The notes below the pieces were generated by a model. It did not search any database, was not told the DNA's origin, and was given only the letters and a program-made list of their open reading frames with translations. The position numbers and the translations under genes were made by a program. From contig NC_031674.1 in assembly GCF_001640025.1 (NCBI RefSeq), positions 992,001 to 1,056,000 on the forward strand: DNA of 64,000 nt, written 5' to 3'. This DNA is from Sugiyamaella lignohabitans. Taxonomy: Eukaryota; Ascomycota; Dipodascomycetes; Dipodascales; Trichomonascaceae. Positions 29,833-38,693 of the stretch are shown here, piece by piece; positions within the stretch are counted from its first letter, which is position 1, and every line of letters begins with the position of its first letter.

Positions 29833-31350
29833 ATGCATCGACAAAACGTCAGAAGAGGATTGAGACTGAATATTAGACCAAGGTCTAGCACGACAAGCTG
29901 GACGACAGTAACAACACCATTATTATCTCGAAATCAAAGTCATGTTGCACGCATCAACCTGTTAAATAGCAGTGCTGTTGATTCCGAGGGCAACTCAGCT
30001 TCACGAAGCTATACATATCCTAAGAACTCAACAGTGATTAATGAACGACATTTCTATCAGAATACAGTGCTTATGGACTGGGTCAATAAAGCGCCTCGGC
30101 CGGTATCATTACGGCAACTGGCATTTTTTGGCAGGAAACTGACGCCAGAAAAGATCATTTCCTCGGCCAATTTCGTCCAGGTTGAACTGCCAGTCAGACT
30201 GGCACACAGAGTACGAGACATGCAACAGTTACCATTTGCAGTGGTATCGAATACGCATATTTCACCTGTTTATGAACAGTACTACAAAGCATTTGACAAG
30301 TTCCGCAAGTTTCCTTTAATCACGACCCTGGAACAGAATGACGAGTTCTGTAACCTTCTGACCGAGCTCTTAGATGAGCACCTATCAATCATCCCAAAGT
30401 TGGTGATGGGTGCTATTGAATGTTCAATGGCAGATTGCATTGACAGCGACAGGCTAGATAGCTTCATGTCGACGATGTTATGCTCGAGAATAAGCCGTCG
30501 AGTCATTGCTGAACAGCACTTGTCACTGAGTAAAACGTTTCGAGCCAACCAAGGCCAGACAGAACTACCGCATGATCCTAATTTCATAGGTGCTGTATTT
30601 TTACAGTGCTCGGCACGAAAGTCGGTTTCCCAATGTGCCAAACACGCCACAGCATTGATCCAAGAACTATATCCCGACCTGGAGATGCCCAAGATCGAGG
30701 TCGAGGTGCAACAACAGTCTAAGGACGACATCACTTTCCCATATATCAAGTCACATTTAGATTACATAATTGGTGAGCTGCTGCGGAACAGCATTGAAGC
30801 CACAGTACTCTTCTGGCAGAAAAAGCACGCCAAAGACCCTGCCATGCATCCACACCCACCTCCTATCACTGTATCTATATCCAACACCCCTCAGAACGTG
30901 TTTATCCGCATCTCCGACCTTGGCGGCGGAGTTCCACAAGACGTACTTCCCCATATATGGTCGTTTGCCAAAGGCCCACGGTCGCTGTATCGACTTCAGA
31001 ACTTCAAACAAGTACCAACACTTGCAGGATTATCAGACGAAGTCGGTACCGGTATCGAGAGATCACGAATTGCATCAGCTTTTGAGGCCTCGGATACGTT
31101 TCTACGCACGGGCCGTAGCGATATCGATCCCGAAGAAGACCCCAGCGGCATTAAAAACTCGCTGGCCTCGCTGACCTCGCGATCGTCACATCTCAAACTC
31201 GGCATGGGCCTGCCACTCAGCCGAGTCTACGCCGAATACTGGGACGGAGCACTCGATCTCCACTCCCTCGAAGGCTACGGATGCGACGTGTTCCTCAAAA
31301 TCTCGCGCCTCGGCAACCAAATGGAGCGCCTGTCTCTCGACAGAGTATAA
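29833..31350 (+). CDS. PKP2: Mitochondrial PDH/BCKDH kinase family protein, PKP2-like
   Basis: 505-aa mitochondrial protein kinase of the PDK/BCKDK family, which phosphorylates the E1 alpha subunit of pyruvate or branched-chain 2-oxoacid dehydrogenase. The N-terminus is basic and Ser/Arg-rich (presequence-like). The four-helix regulatory domain starts PRPVSLRQLAFFGR and includes LPVRLAHRVRDMQQLP. The GHKL ATPase domain shows the N box (IGELLRNSIEATV), G1 (RISDLGGGVPQDVLPHIWSF) and G2 (LGMGLPLSRVYAEYWDGAL). Length and an acidic insert near residues 430-450 favour Pkp2 over the shorter Pkp1. Convergent with DUG1 across a hairpin repeat. Confidence 0.88.
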   Translation: MHRQNVRRGLRLNIRPRSSTTSWTTVTTPLLSRNQSHVARINLLNSSAVDSEGNSASRSYTYPKNSTVINERHFYQNTVLMDWVNKAPRPVSLRQLAFFGRKLTPEKIISSANFVQVELPVRLAHRVRDMQQLPFAVVSNTHISPVYEQYYKAFDKFRKFPLITTLEQNDEFCNLLTELLDEHLSIIPKLVMGAIECSMADCIDSDRLDSFMSTMLCSRISRRVIAEQHLSLSKTFRANQGQTELPHDPNFIGAVFLQCSARKSVSQCAKHATALIQELYPDLEMPKIEVEVQQQSKDDITFPYIKSHLDYIIGELLRNSIEATVLFWQKKHAKDPAMHPHPPPITVSISNTPQNVFIRISDLGGGVPQDVLPHIWSFAKGPRSLYRLQNFKQVPTLAGLSDEVGTGIERSRIASAFEASDTFLRTGRSDIDPEEDPSGIKNSLASLTSRSSHLKLGMGLPLSRVYAEYWDGALDLHSLEGYGCDVFLKISRLGNQMERLSLDRV

Positions 31351-31382
31351 AATACACGAACATGAACCACACCGGGGAGCGT

Positions 31383-31519
31383 GCCTCCGGCGGCTGGGGC
31401 TCCGCCCCAGACCCTGGTTGCTCCTCTCGCTTCGCTCGAGTCGTTGCGTCGACGGTCCTCGCAATCTCCTGCGAAGCAGGAGCCACGGGGTCTGGGGCGG
31501 AGCCCCAGCCGCCGGAGGC
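31383..31519 (-). repeat. Long hairpin repeat, full copy (inverted)
   Basis: Complete 137-bp copy, 32 bp after the PKP2-like stop and 40 bp before the DUG1 stop, filling the tail-to-tail gap. Confidence 0.96.
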
Positions 31520-31559
31520 AGCACGGGCATCAAAAGTAGAATAATATTAGCTTAGGAGA

Positions 31560-33209
31560 TTAGGCGTCCTTCTCTTCCTCGGCAATGAAGTGGAGGTACG
31601 AGCCGAGGGTCTTGGTGCCCTCGATGTAGTTGGACACGTTGATCTTCTCGTTGGTGGAGTGGGCGCCGTCGTCACCACGGCCCATGGGGAGCAGGATGAC
31701 CGAGGTGTTGAGGTTGTTCTGGAAACTGAGGGTGATGGGGATAGATCCTCCTTCACGGGTGAGATCGGGCTCAACGCCCCAGACGGCCTTGGTGGCCTTG
31801 CGAGCAGCGCGGAAAGACCAGTTGTGGGGGTCAGATACCCAGTAGTCACCGTCGTGCACAAGCTCGACCTTGAGGGTGTTCTTGGACTTGAGAGAGGCAA
31901 ATACTTCGTTGACGTACTTGAAAACAACCTCGTCAAGCTTGCGGGGCTCGATGTTGGGGACAGTACGGATCGAGAACTTACCAACAACCTTGGCTGGGAT
32001 AACAGTCTTGGCACCAGGGTTGTAGAAAGCACCCTCGACACCGTGGATGGACAAAGAGGGGTATCTCCATCTGGCTTGAAGAGCGTCCTTGACATTATCG
32101 TGGAGAACAGTCTTAGAACCGATGTTTTGCTCGAAACCCTCGAGATCGAAGTTGATAGTATCGTAAAGCTTGTCCTCTTCAGGAGTGAGAGGAGCAACCA
32201 TCTCCTTGATTCCAGGAATCAAGATCTTACCTTGAGGATCAGTCAACTTGGCAAAGATGTGAGACAAATCGATCATGGGCTCGTGAACAACACCTCCAAA
32301 CAAACCAGAGTGCAAATCAGCAGCAGGTCCTGAAATAGTGATCGAGTAGTAAGAACATCCACGAACACCATAAGTCAAAACAGGATGAGTGGTTCCTAAC
32401 CAGTAGTTATCAGAAATACACACAGCATCGACTCCCTTGAAATACTTGTCCTTCTCAGCAATAATCAAGTCATCAAGACCCAAAGAACCGCTCTCTTCCA
32501 TACCCTCGAAACAGAAAACAAGATTGACAGGAAGCTCCAACTTCAATTCATTGTGAGCTTGAAGGATGTTCAACCAAGAAATAACTGGTCCCTTATCATC
32601 AGTAGCACCACGGCCATACAAACAATCGCCCTGTTCAACCAATTCAAAGGGTTCAGTGTTCCAACCATCTTCCTTCAAAGCAGGTTGGACATCGTAGTGT
32701 CCGTAAATAAGAATATTCTTCTTATTGGCATCAGTGCCGAATCTAGCCAACACTACAGGAGGAAGTGCCAAATCCTTAGTATGTTCCTGGATTCCAAGAT
32801 CCTTCAACTGAATATCAGTAGCACCGAGTTTAGTCAATTGACTCTTCAACCAATGGGCCATTTCAACCACCTTAGGACGGTGTTCAGCATCAGCCGACAC
32901 CGAAGGAATGGCGACAGCCTCACCCAAACGACCGATGAATTGGGTCTTGAGCTCGTCAATTCTGCGATGTTAGATCCAGAGTCAATGAAAGGGGGTGGTC
33001 AGATATGCCTCCGGCGGCTGGGGCTCTGCCCCAGACCCCGTAGCTCCTGCTTCGCAGGAGATTGCGATGACCATCGACAAAACGACTCGAGCGAAGCGAG
33101 AGGAGCCACCAGGGTCTGGGGCGGAGCCCCAGCCGCCGGAGGCATGTCCCCCGCCCCGGAAAAAAGATACTTACTTGGCAAATAATTGCTTGATGGATTG
33201 GTCAGACAT
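31560..33209 (-). CDS. DUG1: Cys-Gly metallodipeptidase Dug1
   Basis: M20-family dinuclear zinc dipeptidase that cleaves Cys-Gly in cytosolic glutathione degradation. Exon 1 (33209-33175) encodes MSDQSIKQLFA and exon 2 (32961-31560) continues KIDELKTQFIGRLGEAVAIPSVS; the product is 478 aa, close to yeast Dug1 (481). Metal-site motifs are visible: YGHYDVQPA (H100), GATDDKGP, CFEGMEESGS, and a late TREGGSIPITLSF. The 213-nt intron (33174-32962) has a GTAAGT donor, TCTAAC branch near the acceptor and contains a complete hairpin repeat. The start codon is fixed by the spliced frame, since exon 2 alone lacks a suitable ATG. Confidence 0.95.
32962..33174 (-). other. DUG1 intron built around a hairpin repeat
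   Basis: 213 nt with donor GTAAGTATC, branch CTAAC about 8 nt from the acceptor; 137 nt are a hairpin repeat copy. The joined codon AA|A is Lys. Confidence 0.88.
33007..33143 (+). repeat. Long hairpin repeat inside the DUG1 intron
   Basis: Complete copy, antisense to the host gene. Right part reads CCACCAGGGTCTGG instead of CCACGGGGTCTGG. Confidence 0.95.
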
Positions 33210-33704
33210 TGTAGTTTGTGGAGTACCCGATCTGCTATTATTCAAGCTGGACAATGAAGAAGATAAGAGTAGAGAACCAGCCGGGGTCAAGCGTCGGATG
33301 CCTCTTATGAGACGCGGCGCCAGAAAATTTCCCCACCCCCTTACCCATTGCGAACCGTCGGGGTCCGCCAGTAGCCGGTTGCGAAGAGCCGCCAGGGGCA
33401 GTTGTTTGGCGGGTTTCAGCGAGCGTGAGATGAGCATGGGGTACGGACGGAGCGAGCCAGTCGGATGCAGTGCAATGTAATCTGGAAAGGCTGTTGTCAG
33501 CCAACTCGGTTCGTGTGATCTGTGAGACCGGCGGAAAAAATGTGTTTGCAGCTTCTCCAGCATCAGACCCTCGCATCTGAATTTTTCTAACCCCGTTACA
33601 CGCACATCCGCTAAATAAATTCGAACAGCCCAGTGCTACTGGTTCGTGAACTGGAATCTGACTGTGGATTCGGGTGGTGATGGGGTTTTGACTGGAGGTA
33701 GGCG

Positions 33705-33756
33705 TGCCTCCGGCGGCCGGGCTCCGCCCGGACCTGGTTGTGCTCGCTTCGCGAGC
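33705..33756 (+). repeat. Short-form hairpin repeat
   Basis: 52 bp: GCCTCCGGCGGC, a CCGGGCTCCGCCCGG hairpin, then ACCTGGTTGT and a GCTCGCTTCGCGAGC hairpin. Both the stem (CCGGGC rather than CTGGGGC) and its partner strand are changed together. Confidence 0.88.
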
Positions 33757-35141
33757 GGCGAGGACCCTGGTGTGTTCGGTAGACCTGGTTTGGTCCAGTT
33801 GTGTATTTTATATTTACGGAGTAGAATAGTCGTGAAGTTTTATTGCAGCTGACTGGTGAAAAGCCGTTTTTCAGGGTCCATTTGACGGCATCGCTGCACA
33901 GCCGTATATTGTAGCTGATGCCACTAGCACAGCAGTTCTATCTTCAATTTATAATTTTATGACCATGATCAGTTGACAACATTGATCCCGGTCGGTGAAT
34001 ATGTCCAACTGGACTTGCTTACTGGTGCCCAGGAAATTCACGGTAAAACGATTTCAATTGTATCGTTGCTTCAAGAAGTAGAGAGTGAAAGGTGAAAACA
34101 AAATGATCCATGTCGAAGCTATAGAAGATAGTCCACAAACCCACTTTAAAATTCTCTCTCTATCGATTGTGTGTAATCAAGACTTTTGTTCTCGTAGTAG
34201 ACAGGAATTTACTGAAAAGAACCCAACAGTTGAGTATTCTCAGGGAACCGATTACATGGATCTTCATGACGATCCCCCTGAATTACCCCTCGATATTATT
34301 GTAACGATGATCTAGATATCATTTGATCCAATTTTCATTTCCGAATCTTTAAAAAGTCGAAATTCTATCAATTGTCTCATCAATAATATGTCTCATCTGA
34401 GAGTACCTGGTTCAGCAAGGCTTTTCATAATGGAAGAAATATACCGCTGGTAGGAGGACTGGTGTATTCTATCGTCTCGGATGGCCATTGTTGCAAGCAT
34501 TCATTTTATTGTGAATAGATTCCATATCTTTTTCATGGAGAAACACTTAATTTTTTCATTTTCTGGACTTGACATTCTCCATTGCAAGACTTCATTTTTG
34601 TACTCCAACATGTCATGTCCTGTACCAACATTGGATATTCCAGCACTTCATCTTGGGTTCATTTTCTGAGCTTAACACTAATTCATTATGGGCTATTTGG
34701 ATTCAGTATCATTTCAAATAAAAGACTGTCCTAAGTTGTTATTTATCGAAATTATCTGTACTATGTACTATGAAGTTCATGTTACCACCACCTGAACTTG
34801 GTAATTTGAGTCCGAGTCTTTTTCTACCATTAACATCTTATTCTGTGACTGAAGAGAGGACTAGAACGAACATTCAACCTCGGATAATCATTTCCTGAGA
34901 AAGCAAAAAATTTGGGTGATTTTTCACATCAATTGGAAGGAACACTCACTGCTCATTTCAGATGCCGACGTCTAAACGCTATCAAACTCTTGTATATAAT
35001 AAGCACCCGAAGAAGCGAATGATCAATTATGAAGCCACCGAACAGCCATGCCTCTCATTTTTGGCATATAGCCGGTTTTTCCAAATAAAGTTTCAGCCTA
35101 TGATCGACCGTATCCATGCAGGGACCTGCAAGGGTCCACCT

Positions 35142-35278
35142 GCCTCCGGCGGCTGGGGCTCCGCCCCAGACCCCGTAGCTCCTGCTTCGCAGGAGATTGC
35201 TGGGACCGTGGACGAATCGACTCGAGCGAAGCGAGAGGAGCAACCAGGGTCTGGGGCGGAGCCCCAGCCGCCGGAGGC
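35142..35278 (+). repeat. Long hairpin repeat, full copy
   Basis: Complete 137-bp copy about 200 bp upstream of the eIF4E2 start; one of the few long copies not beside a gene 3' end. Confidence 0.95.
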
Positions 35279-35484
35279 AGAGCCTGGTTTGGCGAATGTC
35301 ATGTGGTTATCAGGGACCGGGTAAGAGGCCGCGAACGGTCTGAAAAATTGGTGGACATCGGATCCTAATGAATCTGAGAGTTGATAGTGAACATTAACAG
35401 TACTTTTGAATATATTTTTTGACACAGACAGATTTAACGAGTGAGAAGCCAAACAGAAACGAACAGAAATAAACTTAGTGTGCA

Positions 35485-37173
35485 ATGTCAGAAGGGTCGA
35501 ATTCCATTTGGAGCCGCCGAACGAAGTAAGTCAAAACCCAGGGCTGTCGAACGAGTCCATCCACGTTGCTGGCACCACAGAATCAGCTGCCAGAATCCCC
35601 ACGCCCGACTCGAGCGAAGCGAGAGGAGCCGAGGGGTCTGGGGCGGAGTCACAGTCGCCGGAGGCAGCACCCCCAGACCTAAGTAACTAACCCCGACAGC
35701 GAGAAATCCACATACCTGGCGGCAGCCGGAGTCAAGAAACAAGGTGCGAACGAGTCGCTACTCTTACAGGGCAATGATTCCAGTTTGAGCAGAGAAGGAG
35801 ATGAGACCGAGTCTAACGGCAGTGGCAATAGTCACAGAAACTCGGGTCAGGTGTACGGACTAGGTCAGGGACATATTCACAGCCATGGCAATGGTCACGG
35901 ACCTAATCATGGACATAATAACAGTAATGGCCATAGCAGCAGCAATGGAGGTCACAATCACAATAATCATCATAGTCAGAACCAGAGTCTTTCAGACGAG
36001 CTGCCAGTTGACGACGAGATTAACGAAGAAGGATTGAGGGTGGTGAAACCTCGACTGGGATCACATATCCTGCCAGCATCATGGACATTCTGGTTTCTGC
36101 ATCGAGGACCAGGCCAGAATTTCTCGAATTATCTGGATGCTACAAGACAAATTGGTAGTTTCGACACGGTCGAGGAGTTCTGGGATATATACAGCCATCT
36201 GCGACGAATTGACAAACTGCCATTCACCAGTGAATACCAGCTTTTCCGTAAAGGCGTCAAGCCCCTGTGGGAGGACGAGGTCAATGTCAATGGTGGTAAA
36301 TGGGTCATCAGACTCGAGAGACCCAAAGAACGACGAAGAGACGATGGTGCTGCTGCTGGCGAGGGTTCAGTCGCATCTGCTGGCGTGATAGGATCAGGTC
36401 CGACTGGCACTACAGCTTCTGCTAGTGGTACTGGTGTGGCTCCTATCGGAGCTCCTTCTTCCAGTGGAGCTGATAGTACCCAGAATAGTGTAGCTGCTAC
36501 ACGTGCTTTCGTCCACAAACAAGTTCAAGCACGACACAAGGCGGCGTTGAGCTGGGAGAACCTGATTCTGGCCATTGTAGGAAACACAATTGGATCAGTG
36601 GACGATAAAAAAGCAGCAGATAATGATCAGAAGCGTGAAACAACAAATGAGGACGAAGAAGTCGATGATAATGAGGACCTGTCGGAACTGCTTGGTGACG
36701 AGATTGTAGGTGCCGTTGTCAGTGTGCGTCGTGATGAGGATATTCTGTCTGTATGGAACCGGTCTGGAAACGACAAGAAAGTAGTCAACAAGATCAAAGT
36801 GGCCCTCCAACGCACATTAAACCTTTCCGACGATGTCTATCTCGAATACAAAGTGCACACCAAAAGCATCAAAGAGGGAGCCAAGAAACAGGCCACTTAC
36901 GACCAGCTCAAACAACAACAGCACCAGCAACAAACACCCACTGGCGGGTCCCCCAGCCACTACCCAAACAAAAACGGTCACCACGAGCACCGACACTTCA
37001 ACAACAACAACAACAACAACAACAATAACAACAGCAATTACCACCAGTCTCACAACGGCAACTACCACCACAACCACAGCCACCACAACAACCACTCCAC
37101 GGGCTTCCACGGCCCGGTCGGCAAAACTGTCGACTCCTCAGCCTCGGCGTCCACAACTTCAGTTGATCTGTAA
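35485..37173 (+). CDS. Class II eIF4E (4EHP/eIF4E2) homologue
   Basis: Cap-binding protein of the 4EHP class, usually a translational repressor that does not bind eIF4G well. Exon 1 (35485-35525) encodes MSEGSNSIWSRRT, exon 2 (35700-37173) continues NEKSTYLAAAG; total 504 aa. The core matches the class: WTFWFLHRGPGQNFSNYLDATRQIG, FDTVEEFWDIYSHL, FRKGVKPLWEDEVNVNGGKWVIRL, WENLILAIVG, VSVRRDEDILSVWNRSG and LEYKVHTKSIKEG. A His/Asn/Gly/Ser-rich insertion precedes the core, an Ala/Gly/Ser insert splits it after RLERPKERR, and a Gln-, His- and poly-Asn tail follows, more than doubling the usual size. The 174-nt intron contains a half hairpin repeat. Baker's yeast lacks this class. Confidence 0.88.
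35526..35699 (+). other. eIF4E2 intron with a decayed hairpin repeat
   Basis: Donor GTAAGT at 35526, branch AACTAAC near 35685, acceptor GACAG at 35699. Joining gives AA|C (Asn) and the protein start SIWSRRTNEKSTYLA. Confidence 0.82.
35603..35665 (+). repeat. Half, decayed long hairpin repeat inside the eIF4E2 intron
   Basis: Right half only, with GGAGTCACAGTCGCCGGAGGC showing three substitutions; the left half is no longer recognisable. Confidence 0.85.
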
Positions 37174-37221
37174 TATAAACGAAACACGTTCTTCTCCTGT
37201 AAACATCCTGGGGTGGCCCGT

Positions 37222-37378
37222 GCCTCCGGCGGCTGGGGCTCCGCCCCAGACCCTGGTTGCTCCTGCTTCGCAGGAGATGGCTGGGACCGTCGGGGAGCAG
37301 TCAGGGGCCCCCACGCAACGACTCGAGCGCAGCAAGAGGAGCAGCGGTGTCTGGGGCGCAGCCCCAGCCGTCGGAGGC
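37222..37378 (+). repeat. Long hairpin repeat with a central insertion
   Basis: 157 bp: both arms present, with about 20 extra bases (GGAGCAGTCAGGGGCCCCCA) in the centre. It starts 48 bp after the eIF4E2 stop. Confidence 0.93.
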
Positions 37379-38693
37379 AGGGTCCACGACCCCCTGCAGC
37401 GATCGGCGATGTATGCACGTCTATCTGGATTAAGGTCGCTCGATAGGGCCCGTGACAAATTCGGTATGAACAGGTCGGCGTCCGCTGGATGGGGGGTGGA
37501 AATGTTGTATCGCGTGTGTGAGTAATAGGGGGTCTGAATGTGAATGGGATAAGTACGAGTGTTGGTAATGGGCGGGTGACAGGTGGCATTGTGTGGAGCT
37601 GCGGCAGGGTCTAGACCTGGATGGCAGAGCGTTACTGTCATGTGAAAGTCCCAAAAAGATCGAGAATACGAGGAGAAGGGGTTTTCAGGAAGATCAGAGA
37701 ACATTGTAGGTTATTGTTTGATGAGTGATGCCGTTTGGTTTATGGGCTCATTGCCGTGTGATTAACGTCGTAGTCGGCGGACAGACGGATATCGGGGACA
37801 AAAAAATAAAGTTTAGTATCTAATCTAACTTAGACAATGCACGAAAATGCAATTTTAAATGTAATAACCACCCTAGTGGCTCGAGAAATGCATTGATAAG
37901 TACCGATGGGTAGTATTAGGTACAGATCAGTCCACTCAAAGGATCCGCTTATGTCAGCAACAGCGACGCTGGGTGTGCATATGTTCCTAAAGGGCCGATG
38001 TTAATTTCGGATACAACATGCGAAACATTACGCACCTTAAATCGACATTATCACACGGCTTTTAGTAAGATAGGACGGTGCATCTTAGACACACGCACCA
38101 GCTTGACAGAAGATCGTCTTGCACGTCAATCAATCTCCTATATTAGGTAGATCTTAACAGGACCAGGAGTCGAATATTTACGAACTCGACAACCTCTGGG
38201 TCTGGATTTTTTCGTATCTGAGGTTCGAATCTTTGTGACTTGATCTTTATTCATTAGATCTGGTCGTTTTTATTGCTGCTCTTCTGCAAATTCATTTGTC
38301 AAGGGCAGATATTTTGGATCTTACTTCTCTCATTTCACCGACTGAACGAACTGGTATTGGTAGCTGGTTTATTAGTTGTGGTTTTATTAGAGGTTGTTTG
38401 ATAATTGGTGTTTTGAAGAATACTACTTCTGGAGTTTCATAACTGGTATTTTCAGATTGTAAAGGTGGGACTCATCTTGTTCTTATTGCTATTAGCGAGC
38501 GAGACAGAAGAGGATTTAGGACTGGCACGAACTGGCACGAACTTGCAGGGACTGGGTTGAACTGGCACGAATTGACTGTTGGTGTATTTGAGTCTGGCTA
38601 AAGTTGGTTGCTGGTTCTTCGATACAAACTATTATTTCCCGTGATATCTAGTGAAAAGTTAGAGTTTGGTTTTTTGGACGGTACCAATTTAAG
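37379..38693. other. 1.3-kb region upstream of the NirA-like regulator
   Basis: No convincing gene; minus-strand ORFs to 37704 run through the repeat and look fortuitous. A short direct repeat lies at 38521-38571. Confidence 0.45.
38521..38571 (+). repeat. Short direct repeat ACTGGCACGA
   Basis: Three exact copies of ACTGGCACGA at 38521, 38531 and 38561, with degenerate copies between, about 120 bp upstream of the zinc-cluster gene start. Confidence 0.8.

Larger units (their letters stand above)
33210..35484. other. 2.3-kb gene-poor region between divergent DUG1 and eIF4E2
   Basis: No convincing gene. Several short ORFs (around 34085-34315 and 34481-34669) show no family features. One short-form and one long hairpin repeat are present. 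Confidence 0.45.

Noticed and set aside
31590..32333. 247-aa plus-strand ORF opposite DUG1
   Set aside because: Mirror of the codon pattern of the highly expressed DUG1 gene; composition is that of an antisense frame.
34085..34669. Two short ORFs in the DUG1-eIF4E2 gap
   Set aside because: AT-rich, no domain, no splice signals linking them; expected by chance in a 2.3-kb gap.
38215..38240. GGTTCGAATC-like tRNA B box
   Set aside because: No A box, acceptor stem or anticodon arm can be placed at the right distance.
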